A DNA stretch of 64,000 nt from Mesostigma viride (GCA_009746045.1 RPFO01000015.1:3526764-3590763), one strand, 5' to 3'; positions 51,450 to 61,977 are shown, numbered from the stretch's first letter. Translations and numbers: made by a program. The notes: generated from the sequence alone by a model not told the origin.

Positions 51450-53002
51450 CGGGACCTAGTGCACGTAGTGACTCACCTCCTGTGCTAGCCACGGATAATG
51501 TGGGAGGCCCGCCTAGCGTGGCCTCGCCGGAGGGTCAGGGTCCTGCCCATGCGCCTCGCCCACCTAGGGACCTGGCTTCAACGGTCACGGCCTTGTGGCG
51601 TGCTCAGGCGCTTAAAGCGAAAGCTGCATCAGGGGTGGCTCAGGTCAAAACTCTCTCACAGGGGGTCAGGCCGGTTAAGTCAGCCTTGTTTCCTACGTGT
51701 AGACCGTGGCAGCTGGTGGCTGTGGACACGCAAGCATCCGTGTCTATTATCTCTCGTCGGGCAGCCACCCTGTATCCAGTGCTAGAGTCGCCGTACAAAT
51801 CGGTGACCGACTTTGCAGGCACTTCGGCATATCAAGTTACCGGGATGGTGGTGCTGCCGGTGTTGGGCATTGACACGCCGTTTCACGTCGTGGATGGCTA
51901 CGAGGATGTGGCCTTGCTGGGCGAACCTTTCGTATCATACCCGGGGTTCTCAGTGTCCGCTGACTTGCTGTCAGTCGCGGGGGTGGGCAGCATCCCGCTT
52001 CGCGAGTACCACGCTCCATTGGGGGTGGTGGTCGGGCAGCCCGGCGTCGTGCGGCGCTTACCGATGGCGGCGTTTTCCACACCGCCGCTCGTCCAGTCCA
52101 TCATTCAGCCTCAGGATTGGCACCCGCGCAGCTTCGGCCTCCACTCACACTCACTGGCGGCGGATAGCCCTGTGACGTGGGAGCAACTTGTCCTGGACTG
52201 TCAAGATCCTCTCAAGTTTGCTTTGTGGCGCGACGCGTTCATTCGAGCCAAGGAGCAGTGGCGAGAGCGCGAGGTCTACCGAGGATTGGAGAGTGTGCCA
52301 GCCGGGGCCACGCGGTTGCGGTTGAAGTTCGTGCTCACCTACAAGCCGGACGAGACCAACTCTTCGGTGGTGTTCCGGGTTAGGCCCGTGGTCACGGAGA
52401 CGAAGGGGTCCTCCCCGCTGGATGCCAAGGATCTTTATACCCCTGGGCTCAACCATGTTTCGCATCGGCTACTGACGGTCATCTACTTGGGCAAGCGGAA
52501 CGCGGGCAAGGACTACGGGATGTGGTGCGGTGACTTTCAGCGGGCATTCCTCCACAGCGACGCTGGGGTCGCGCAGCAAACATGGCAAGGCACCCGCTAC
52601 GTGGTGAAGGTCCCGGTGGTCTGGCAGGATGGCGCCATTGGCAGCGAGTATATCGAGCTGTTGACAGGGGTGGAGGGGCTGCAGAGCTCTCCCATCATCT
52701 TCCGCATTTCCGCGGAGGAGGTCCTGCAGAGCTTAGGGGCCACGTACCATCGCGCTGATCCTAACTTCTTTGTGGTCCCCACCGGCGTCCCTGGCGAGCC
52801 AGCCCTCTTCGTGTGGCATGGCGATGACTTCAAGCTGGTGGCACCTCGCACATTTGCTACCCAGTTTCTTGCTGCAGTGGCGGCTAAGTTTCCCCTGGGC
52901 AGGGCGGTGGATCATGAGGAGGGTAAACCCGTGGTGTTTTGCGGCGTGCAGTCTACGTTGCAGCGGGATTATTTAGCGACGCCGGCCAGGCAGCTGCCGT
53001 GA
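51416..53002 (+). CDS. Aspartic protease-like domain plus RVT_2 reverse transcriptase
   Basis: After a Pro/Ser-rich linker a retropepsin-like domain has the active-site motif VDTQASVSIIS at about 51722 (clan AA consensus DTGASVSxIS, here Gly to Gln) and the downstream flap/C-lobe motif VALLGEPF. The RT follows: LKFVLTYKPDETNSSVVFRV at about 52325, the first catalytic Asp in CGDFQRAFLHSD at about 52530, LLTGVEGLQSSPIIF, and the paired Asp in VWHGDDFKLVA at about 52812 (copia consensus YVDD). RNase H is not visible. The order IN, then PR, then RT departs from standard Ty1/copia. Confidence 0.75.
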   Translation: MDGWDEDGVGLTGPSARSDSPPVLATDNVGGPPSVASPEGQGPAHAPRPPRDLASTVTALWRAQALKAKAASGVAQVKTLSQGVRPVKSALFPTCRPWQLVAVDTQASVSIISRRAATLYPVLESPYKSVTDFAGTSAYQVTGMVVLPVLGIDTPFHVVDGYEDVALLGEPFVSYPGFSVSADLLSVAGVGSIPLREYHAPLGVVVGQPGVVRRLPMAAFSTPPLVQSIIQPQDWHPRSFGLHSHSLAADSPVTWEQLVLDCQDPLKFALWRDAFIRAKEQWREREVYRGLESVPAGATRLRLKFVLTYKPDETNSSVVFRVRPVVTETKGSSPLDAKDLYTPGLNHVSHRLLTVIYLGKRNAGKDYGMWCGDFQRAFLHSDAGVAQQTWQGTRYVVKVPVVWQDGAIGSEYIELLTGVEGLQSSPIIFRISAEEVLQSLGATYHRADPNFFVVPTGVPGEPALFVWHGDDFKLVAPRTFATQFLAAVAAKFPLGRAVDHEEGKPVVFCGVQSTLQRDYLATPARQLP

Positions 53003-53853
53003 GCTCCTGGTCCTTGTCGCAACTGTTAGGACCTAGGTCGCGTAGCTTGCAACCTTTGCTCCTCGCCCCAGGTAACGCTCTCGCTGGCTTGCTCACTCCA
53101 AGTGACAACCACGGTGCGTCGGCAAAGAACTGCCTTGACCTGCCTCAGGCCATAGCTTTATGTTACCTCATTTCCATCGTGCCCTAAGGCATCGCCCATC
53201 GGCTTCGCACAGTGCACCGCTACCTTGCCAGAGCTCTTCTTACCGCTACCTTGCATCCTTGCTGCAGGCAGCGTTAAGGATCTCTGACATTCCGCGACTA
53301 GGTATCACCAGTTCCTGTCACAGCTCTGCACGGATGCGCATCCTTGCAGAGCCCGCGACTGGCCTACTGGTCTCTACTTAGTCGCCGGACCGTTGCGCCC
53401 TCAGCCTCCATGGACCTGAGTCACGTGCTGGTCCAGGCTAAGCCTGTGCAGGCCCTGCCTGCCACGTGTCCTGTCCACTGCGGCCTCGGTGTGCACTGCC
53501 GCCGCCGCCGGTCGGCAGGACTTCGGGACCTGATAACTCTCACGTCCCTTGTCTGTTTTAGGCAGTCAGCACGGCGTTAGAAAGGTCTCCTCATCCTGCA
53601 TCCAACTAGCACATTGGTGCCCCAATATGCTAACTCCAACCCTTTCTTGTTTTGGAGGCTGGACCAGCCTGAGATTCCAATCAGCCATGCTCACTCATGC
53701 CACAGACTCCTGACCTCTCCCAGAGGCCAGGGCTGCCCTTCTTTTGGAACTTGAGGTTTTTACCCAAAGATTAGTCCAGAGCCAACATTGGTTCCAAGGC
53801 CCAGCCCTGACCCAGATGTCAGCCCCCAACCCTTTCTTTTGGGAACCTGGTTG
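53003..53853. other. No gene recognised
   Basis: Probably the degraded 3-prime part of the copia-like element, where RNase H would be expected, plus flanking DNA up to the CACTA terminus. The frames present do not match RNase H motifs I know. Confidence 0.4.
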
Positions 53854-56800
53854 CACTAGGAACTCGGCTTTGAGAATGGGTGAGAAAAGGTGAGAAAAAG
53901 GGTGAGATGGGTGAGAAAAAGGGTGAGAAATGGGTGAGAATGGGTGAGAAAAGTGAGAAAATAGGGTGAGAAATGGGTGAGAATGGGTGAGAAAAGGGCA
54001 ATCTCACCTGGGTGAGATTGCCCCAAAAAGGTGAAAAAAGGGGAAAAACGTGAGAAAAATCTCAAAAAACAGGACGTGAGATAAGTGAGAAAAACGGGAG
54101 GTGTGAAACGTGAGAAAAGTGAGAAAATCAGGACGTGAGAGACGTGAGAAAAACAGGACGTGAGAAAAGTGAGAAAACACAGCGCTGAAAAACACACCCA
54201 TAATGCAATATGCTGGCAGCAGACACATGCATGCAGTGCCAGTAACAACCGCTGTTCAAAACAGCACGAACAATAATGATTTTTTCATTAAATGTTTGAA
54301 TAATTTTAATGTTTACAGCTGCAAGAACCCGTTGATTCAACTATTCAACACTGTTATGGCGTTATGTACATCTTCGGCATTCAAATATGCCTGTTCAACA
54401 CAGTCTGTTATGGCGTTATGACATCTTCGGCATTCAATGCCTGTTCAACACATGCAGTCTGTTATGGCGTTATGACATCTTCCGCATTCAATGCCTATCA
54501 TCAAATACTATATGGTAGCTAGCTAACAAAGCGGGCCGGTCGACAGGGCGTCACATGCTGACTTGAAAGTGGAACCGCTTGCATTTTACTCTCGTGGTCC
54601 CTGCAAGAAATAAACAAACCGACACAATATACGCAAAAGGAAAAGAAATCAGATCCTTGACATAGATGTAAGCGTTCTACAAGGAAGAGCTCACCAGCAC
54701 CTAACGGTCCATGCAGCAAATGTGTAGAACCCAACACTCACTCTTATGGCAAAGCAGCCCCATGTGGCAAGGCAGCACCATACACATGAATCACACCATG
54801 CGCCAGATGTCACACGAGCAAGGCACAACGTTGTCGTCGGATCAGAAAGCAACAAACGTGAAAACGCTAGCGGCCCAAATCTGAGATTCCGCGGAACACA
54901 GAAAATAAGAAAGCTCAGAAGCTACCAGCAAGGGATCGAACATATGACCTTTGGCATGATTTCGCGGCTGTGTGAGTCTCCTGATCCGAAGGCATCTCAC
55001 TTAATTAACGTTTCGAAACAGCCAAACTGCGGAAAATCTCTTACCGGAGAGAGTTGCCAATATCAAGGAGACAACCAGCGCAGGCCAGAAATCGGGAGAA
55101 TCCGGACCATGGTAGCTCGAGCCTGCCGTTATCTTGTCCGCGTTTTCGAGTCGTGCAGGATTATGAATATGAATGGAGATGGAAATGTGTAGCCTTGTGC
55201 ATTGAAATTACGGCTGGCTGACGTGAAGAGCGACTACATGACCTACACGGTGGGGCCGGAAACGGCTTGCTTGATTGTGTTTCATCGTGGGCAATGAGTC
55301 CAACAACTACTTTCTCTGGGCGGCAAACTGCGGCAAATTGAACGCAAACCTCATCATGAAATCTTGACCGTCGAAATGTAACCATCCGACGACTTATGCA
55401 GTATGCCGCGTAATTTTCTGTTGCGGGAGAGCCGTTGGGCCGGTTCCCGACGCGGGCGACCAGTGGTTTGCGTTAAGTTAACTTATAACTTAGCTGAAGT
55501 TCTCCAACAGAAGTGATCCAAGCCGCATGATGGCACTCATCGACGGCCTCAGTCTATTGACGCGTCGGCCCGATTTTGGCGGCACCCAATTTGACCCCAA
55601 CGGCACCTACCGACAAAGGGCATAGGTACACTAGGAACTCGGCTTTGAGAATGGGTGAGAAATGGTGAGAAAAAGGGTGAGAAAGGTGAGAAAAAGGGTG
55701 AGAAATGGGTGAGAATGGGTGAGAAAGGTGAGAAAAAAGGGTGAGAATGGGGTGAGAATGGGTGAGAAAACACGTTTCTCACCCGGGTGAGATTGCCCCA
55801 AAAAGGTGAAAAAAGGGGAAAAACGTGAGAAAAATCTCAAAAAACAGGACGTGAGATAAGTGAGAAAAACGGGAGGTGTGAAACGTGAGAAAAGTGAGAA
55901 AATCAGGACGTGAGAAAAGTGAGAAAAGTGAGAAAACACAGCGCTGAAAAACACACCCATAATGCAATATGCTGGCAGCAGACACATGCATGCAGTGCCA
56001 GTAACAACCGCTGTTCAAAACAGCACGAACAATAATGATTTTTTCATTAAATGTTTGAATAATTTTAATGTTTACAGCTGCAAGAACCCATTGATTCAAC
56101 TATTCAACACTGTTATGGCGTTATGTACATCTTCGGCATTCAAATATGCCTTTTCAACACAGTCTGTTATGGCGTTATGACATCTTCGGCATTCAATGCC
56201 TGTTCAACACAGTCTGTTATGGCGTTATGACATCTTCCGCATTCAATGCCTATCATCAAATACTATATGGTAGCTAGCTAACAAAGCGGGCCGGTCGACA
56301 GGGCGTCACATGCTGACTTGAAAGTGGAACCGCTTGCATTTTACTCTCGTGGTCCCTGCAAGAAATAAAGCAAACCGACACAATATACGCAAGAGGAAAA
56401 GAAATCAGATCCTTGACATAGATGTAAGCGTTCTACAAGGAAGAGCTCACCAGCACCTAACGGTCCATGCAGCAAATGTGTAGAACCCAACACTCACTCT
56501 TATGGCAAAGCAGCCCCATGTGGCAAGGCAGCACCATACACATGAATCACACCATGCGCCAGATGTCACACGAGCAAGGCACAACGTTGTCGTCGGATCA
56601 GAAAGCAACAAGCGTGAAAACGCTAGCGGCCCAAATCTGAGATTCCGCGGAACACAGAAAATAAGAAAGCTCAGAAGCTACCAGCAAGGGATCGAACATA
56701 TGACCTTTGGCATGATTTCGCGGCTGTGTGAGTCTCCTGATCCGAAGGCATCTCACGTAATGAACGTTTCGAAACAGCCAAACTGCGGAAAATCTCTTAC

Positions 56801-57924
56801 CGGAGAGAGTTGCCAATATCAAGGAGACAACCAGCGCAGGCCAGAAATCGGGAGAATCCGGACCATGGTAGCTCGAGCCTGCCGTTATCTTGTCCGCGTT
56901 TTCGAGTCGTGCAGGATTATGAATATGAATGGAGATGGAAATGTGTAGCCTTGTGCATTGAAATTACGGCTGGCTGACGTGAAGAGCGACTACATGACCT
57001 ACTCGGTGGGTCCGGAAACGGCTTGCTTGATTGTGTTTCATCGTGGGCAACGAGTCCAACAACTACTTTCTCTGGGCGGCAAACTGCGGCAAATTGAACG
57101 CAAACCTCATCATGAAATCTTGACCGTCGAAATGTAACAATCCGACGACGTATGCAGTATGCCGCGTTATTTTCTGTTGCGGGAGAGCCGTTGGGCCGGT
57201 TCCCGACGCGGGCGACCAGTGGTTTGCGTTAAGTTAACTTAGCTGAAGTTCCCCAAGCCGCATGATGGCTCTCATCGACGGCCTCAGTCTATTGACGCGT
57301 CGGCCCGATTTTGGCGGCACCCAATTTGACCCCAACGGCACCTACCGACAAAGGGCATACGTACGTTTCACGCGCACCACGACCTTCGAGCTCTGCTATG
57401 GCGGTGGTGCCGTGGGGCCCGCATCAGACTGCGGGCCCTTATCTGCTTTGGCGGTGCTGCCGTTGGGCCCGCATCAGAATTCAGGCCCTTTATGCATGCG
57501 GGCCATTAATGCATGTTACTTTTTTAGTCTTCTGCATACAAATATGAAGCAATGAGGTCGTGTCCTCTGGATTTTTGCACTGCAAATGGCATTTGCACCG
57601 TGTGCAGTTCCTGGACGTTTGGAAACATGCATGATGGCATGTGGCTAATGTAATGACTGACTAGCTAGACCGTTTCAGTGGTTTTTCATTTGCGGGTATT
57701 TCCTCGTAAATGGTGGGAAAGCGATCGCAGCAATGGTTCTCACCACTAGACACTCCCGGCCAGTGAAGCTCGAAAAACACGCCCTGATCAAGCAAGCTGT
57801 TTCCGGCCCCACTGTATAGGTCATCTTACAGTCGCTCTTTGCGTAAGCCAGCCATAATTTCAATGAACAAGGCTACACATTTGCATACTCTTTGCTTGGT
57901 TATCGGTGTGCCTTTGTTTGGATG

Positions 57925-58022
57925 CAGGGGGGATCGCTGTGCTGACACAACGCGCCGCAAGGGATTTGCTGGGAGAAGATGCCCTTCCCAAGGCTGATTA
58001 CAGCGACCCTGCGAATGGCGAC
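57925..58022 (+). CDS. Possible upstream exon in the inner CACTA element
   Basis: Follows an acceptor-like TTTGGATGCAG and reads IAVLTQRAARDLLGEDALPK, then ADYSDPANGDEAYW before GTGAGCC. The first 40 bp, including the acceptor, is duplicated at 58276-58345 and in the outer copy at 60281-60352. Its joining to the downstream frame is not resolved. Confidence 0.3.
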
Positions 58023-58297
58023 GAGGCCTACTGGTGAGCCTTGTTTTTTGCAAATGCTACTTACGCCGTCTGCTTTGGTTATTTTAATTCAGTCCTATTG
58101 AAAGGCGCCTTGGGATTAGCCATGCAATCATGTTTTACTGTCACAAAGCCAGCCCTAGTAATTAATATCTAGTTTGTTTGGTTTTACCCATCCGGGTGCC
58201 ATGATCTTGCCGCCAGTAAAAGCGTCCTGTGTTGTATCCGTTCTATTTTTTTTAATAACCAATACTTAATAATAATACTCTTTGCTGGGTTATCGGT

Positions 58298-59257
58298 GTG
58301 CGTTTGTTTGAATGCAGGCGAGATCGCTGTGCTGACACAACGTTCAACGTGATTGCATGGGCATCATTAAACCTGACGCCGCTTGTGCCGCAAGGCATTG
58401 TAGCGGCGTGTGGGGGCGTGAAGCGCTACGCGGATTCTTTCCACAAAGTCAGGATACACGGGTTCAACTACCGCACAGAGGCTGCGGACCAATCCCTGGG
58501 AAAGCGGCACAAGAATGCGGGAGTTGCGGTGCATGGCCCGGGCGGTGTAGACTTTGGTTTCATCACACACATTCTGAAGGCCAGGTTAGAGTACCCACGA
58601 GGGGGCTGGGAATGGCAGCTGTTGTTGAAGGTGGAGCTTTTTGATCGCCTTCATGTCGCTCACCTGCCCCACGAGAGGTTGGTGGTCATCAGCAGCGCAC
58701 AGGCCCCCAGGTCGTCGCGCCTTGTGTTGCCAGGTGCAGTGAGCTCAGTTGGGTATGTCGTCGATGAATGCTATGCTCCCGAAATGGTGGTAATCCCTGC
58801 CAAACTGCCATGGAGCATGGCACACCAGGCGCAATCTTCCCTCAGTAACCATGTGTATCACAGCGTGGCAGCAGATTTCCCCACCATGCCGCAGTTTGAA
58901 GTGATTGAGGAGGGTGAGCCGATGCCACCGCCTAGTGGCAAGAAGAAAGGCAAGAAGAAGGGGTCCAAGAAGAAGAAGAAGGTGGCAGCGGCAGACGTAG
59001 GTGATGGCGACGTGGTGCGCCGCGCTGGCAAGGCACCTGCTCGAGGGCGCAGCCGCAAGCGTGGTGCTCCCACAGATGCTGGACCTAGCCAGCCCACCGT
59101 TGTAATTGAGGAGGTCCCTATGGCAAAGAGGGCCAGTGGAAGGCAGCGTAAAGCTGTGAACTATTGCGACACTAGTGGGGATGACACTATGTCATCAGAA
59201 GATGATGTTGATGCAAGCAACCCCTCGGACAGCAGTTCTGAAGAAGATGACTTTTGA
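58298..59257 (+). CDS. Protein resembling the C-terminal domain of CACTA transposases
   Basis: About 313-319 aa; the exon probably starts at the acceptor TTTGAATGCAG ending at 58317. The N-terminal half reads VRIHGFNYRTEA, GKRHKNAGVAV, VDFGFITHILKARLEY, EWQLLLKVELFDRL, VVISSAQAPRSSR, then YVVDECYAPEMVVIPAKLPW. In order and spacing this parallels the DUF4216-type tail of plant CACTA transposases (NGYRFHT, KTQNSGVMV, VDYYGVLTDIIEL, VVLFKCDWFD, FILASQ, VFYVEDP, WHVV); the match is from memory and unconfirmed. The C-terminal half is Lys-rich (KKKGKKKGSKKKKK), then an AT-hook-like RGRSRKRG and a Ser/Glu/Asp tail. Location within CACTA termini supports the call. The DDE core is missing. Confidence 0.55.
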   Translation: MRLFECRRDRCADTTFNVIAWASLNLTPLVPQGIVAACGGVKRYADSFHKVRIHGFNYRTEAADQSLGKRHKNAGVAVHGPGGVDFGFITHILKARLEYPRGGWEWQLLLKVELFDRLHVAHLPHERLVVISSAQAPRSSRLVLPGAVSSVGYVVDECYAPEMVVIPAKLPWSMAHQAQSSLSNHVYHSVAADFPTMPQFEVIEEGEPMPPPSGKKKGKKKGSKKKKKVAAADVGDGDVVRRAGKAPARGRSRKRGAPTDAGPSQPTVVIEEVPMAKRASGRQRKAVNYCDTSGDDTMSSEDDVDASNPSDSSSEEDDF

Positions 59258-60364
59258 TTTAATTTGGGCATGACAGCATTGTTTATGGAATGATGTGCTG
59301 TTTTATATTGTATGACAACCCTATATTGCACCTTTGTGCACCCTACAATGCATATCAAAGTGGTGTTGAGTTTTTTTTTCACGTTAAGGACTTAATGAAA
59401 TAAAGCTCATGATTTTTCTCGTGTTACACTCTTGGTGAGAAATTTCTCACCACGTTGACTTGTGATTTTTCTCGTGTTAGTGATTTTTCTCGTGTTGGTG
59501 AGAAACTTCTCAATTTTCTCAATTTTCTCAATCTTTCTGCCTTTTTCTCACCCATTCTCACCTTTTTTCTCACTTTAGGGTTTTTTCTCACCCCAATCTC
59601 ACCAAAACGCCCTTTTTCTCACCAAAATCTCACCCTGGTGAGATTTTTTGCCTAGCGTTTGCGGAAAAAAATTGAGATTTTTCTCAATTTTCTCAAAAAA
59701 TTCTCACAAAAGGTGAGAAAATTGAGGGTTTTGAGAATTTTCTCAGAAATTGAGTTCCTAGTGTACGTACGTTTCACGCGCACCACGACCTTCGAGCTCT
59801 GCTATGGCGGTGGTGCCGTGGGGCCCGCATCAGACTGCGGGCCCTTATCTGCTTTGGCGGTGCTGCCGTTGGGCCCGCATCAGAATTCAGGCCCTTTATG
59901 CAGGCGGGCCCTTAATGCATGTTACTTTTTTATTCTTCTGCATACAAATATGAAGCAATGAGGTCGTGTCCTCCGGATTTTTGCATTTGCACCGTGGGCA
60001 GTTCTTGGACGTTTGGAAACATGCATGATGGCATGTGGCTAATGCAATGACTGAATCAAGCTAGACCGTTTCAGTGGTTTTTCATTTGCGGGTATTTCCT
60101 CGTAAATGGTGGGAAAGCGATCGCAGCAATGGTTCTCACCACTAGACACTCCCGGCCAGTGAAGCTCGAAAAACACGCCCTGATCAAGCAAGCTGTTTCC
60201 GGCCCCACTGTATAGGTCATCTTACAGTCGCTCTTTGCGTAAGCCAGCCATAATTTCAATGAACAAGGCTGCACATTTGCATACTCTTTGCTTGGTTATC
60301 GGTGTGCCTTTGTTTGGATGCAGGGGGGATCGCTGTGCTGACACAACGCGTTCAACGTGCTGGG

Positions 60365-60857
60365 AATCAACAATCCTGACGTCCCAAGGTTTACTGGAGG
60401 GGCGGGGACCTGATGATCAACCACGAGATGTGGACGCCCCCTGCGGGCTAGAATAGCCCTAGCTTGTAATCATTGGCAGTCTCTGCCGCCATGGCAGCCA
60501 TGCCTAGAATGTTTGCCTAGCTGAGCCATTATACCTAGTCACGTGCACCGCTAACACACGGTACACAACCAGCCATAGCCTTAGCTTAGTCCTTGTACAA
60601 CCATGCTACGTCATGGCAATGCTCAGATTACTTGCCCATGCACCCGTTATGATATGCTCACATGGGTCTTATTGCACCCACAGATTGCCGGATCGTTTAT
60701 CGGGTCCAATAGCAGCTGCGACATGCCTTTGGCATGAAGGAGAAAGGGGGTCTGTGCCCTTCCTGTTGTGCACACACAGGGATTAAAAGCACTTAATTGC
60801 TCCGTGATCCAACGGGAGCACGAGTTCAATTAATCATGTAATTAATTAATTAGTGGT
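60365..60857 (+). mobile_element. LINE 3-prime fragment inside the outer CACTA copy
   Basis: Replaces the region that in the inner copy runs from about 58350 to 59357. Ends CCAACGGGAGCACGAGTTCA followed by an AATTAATT tail, like the other LINE 3-prime ends here. The flanking outer sequence resumes at GTGGTGCTGAG. A deletion at the same place prevents seeing a clean duplication. Confidence 0.5.
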
Positions 60858-61248
60858 GCTGAGTTTATTTTCACATTAATGACTTAATGAAATAAAGCTC
60901 GTGATTTTTTTCGTGTTGCACTCTTGGTGAGAAATTTCTCACCACGTTGACTTGTGATTTTTCTCGTGTTAGTGATTTTTCTCGTGTTGGTGAGAAACTT
61001 CTCAATTTTTTCACTTTTTCTCACTTTTTCTCACCCATTCTCACCTTTTTTCTCACTTTAGGGTTTTTTCTCACCCAAATCTCACCCAAACCCCCTTTTT
61101 CTCACCAAAATCTCACCCTGGTGAGATTTTGTTGCCTAGCGTTTGCGGAAAAAAATTGAGATTTTTCTCACTTTTCTCACCTTTTTTCTCAAAGGGGTGA
61201 GAAAATTGAGGGGTTTTGAGAATTTTCTCAGAAATTGAGTTCCTAGTG

Positions 61249-61977
61249 TGAGGAGAAAAGTGAGGTCTCTACATCCAGGCAGCTGAAGTTGGACAGAGGA
61301 AGTTATGATACGTATTATTGTGAGTTCCTGGTCCTTTCCAGTTATCACAGGCGCCCGTATCAGAGGCGCCCGCTCACAACCATTCCCCTTCCTTTTCATT
61401 CAACAGACACGGATAGAGCCCAGTTAATGCTTGCCAAGCTGGGGAGCCCATGTCCTCACTGAGGGATAAACTCAGGATTCACACATGCCAGGCTGTGGTC
61501 AGCTGGGGAATCGAACCCCACCCCATATCCTCCAGGTTTGGAACAGCTCCTGGAACTGTACATTACAAACAAACATGAAATGGAGATAACACGATTATGA
61601 CTTATTAATATAGAGAGAATAACCCATAATGAGGCTCCCTGGCAACCACGTCCAACATGGTCACACAACCAGGGTTTTATTAGCATGCAACAGGTTGGTT
61701 ACAGAGAATATAAACAAATGTACAGCAACCTGTAAGAGCCAACATTTGGGCTGCCCTTTCAGGGTCCATTCCATGAAGACCCAAGGCCGGTTACAAGGTC
61801 CTTAAGACCCTTCTGCAACCCCATGACAGGGCCAGGCGATATTCTCAGCCAGGGGAGTGACTCCACCCTGACCCCTGTTCAGCAGGGTGTACGAACCCTG
61901 AAGAACCTGCTGTCAGCCATTTCTGGCTACCCAGCCCACCGGGACACATCCCACCTCAGAGCAAGGCGTTGGTCTCC
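61249..61977. other. Copia 3-prime region, possible LTR; tRNA-like motif
   Basis: On the minus strand this follows the RNase H stop at 61978. It includes a purine-rich CTGAAAGGGCAGCCCAAA before TGTTGGCTC (near 61745), which could start a 3-prime LTR, and an AATAAA at about 61680. At 61498-61520 TGGTCAGCTGGGGAATCGAA looks like a tRNA 3-prime complement, but no full tRNA folds. Confidence 0.35.

Larger units (their letters stand above)
48667..53002 (+). mobile_element. Copia-like LTR retrotransposon, Gag-IN-PR-RT order
   Basis: A run of plus-strand frames gives Gag, two zinc knuckles, integrase zinc-binding and core start, integrase C-terminal part, an aspartic protease-like domain and an RVT_2-type reverse transcriptase. 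At least four frameshifts separate the parts. I could not find flanking LTRs, and RNase H is not recognised after 53002, so this is an incomplete or decayed copy. Confidence 0.8.
55629..59763. mobile_element. Inner CACTA-like transposon, 4.1 kb
   Basis: Same CACTAGGAACTC/GAGTTCCTAGTG termini and subterminal repeats as the outer copy. It lies in the outer copy at the site matching its own GGGCATACGTACGTTTC (57353-57369). The flanks TAGGTA (left) and TACGTA (right) suggest a 6 bp duplication with one mismatch; CACTA elements normally make 3 bp, so the exact boundary is uncertain. Contains one long protein frame near the right end but no recognisable DDE transposase core, so it is probably non-autonomous. 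Confidence 0.75.
53854..61248. mobile_element. Outer CACTA-like DNA transposon, split by a self-insertion
   Basis: Outer copy comprises 53854-55628 and 59764-61248 (about 3.26 kb without the insert). It starts CACTAGGAACTC and ends GAGTTCCTAGTG, exact inverted repeats of 12 bp, with many GTGAGAA-type subterminal repeats inside both ends, a hallmark of CACTA (EnSpm) elements. The left 1.75 kb is almost identical to the inner copy, including a 148-codon frame (54746-55192). The coding part present in the inner copy is missing here; a LINE fragment occupies 60365-60857. The 3 bp flanks (TTG and TGA) do not match, so no duplication is visible. Confidence 0.75.

Noticed and set aside
57262-57555. 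97-codon frame repeated at 59659-59961
   Set aside because: Repeated only because both lie in the two CACTA copies; the N-terminal parts differ and no domain is visible.
61490-61570. tRNA gene on the minus strand
   Set aside because: The T-arm GGGGTTCGATTCCCC and a plausible 3-prime acceptor strand exist, but no matching 5-prime acceptor, D-arm or anticodon arm was found.
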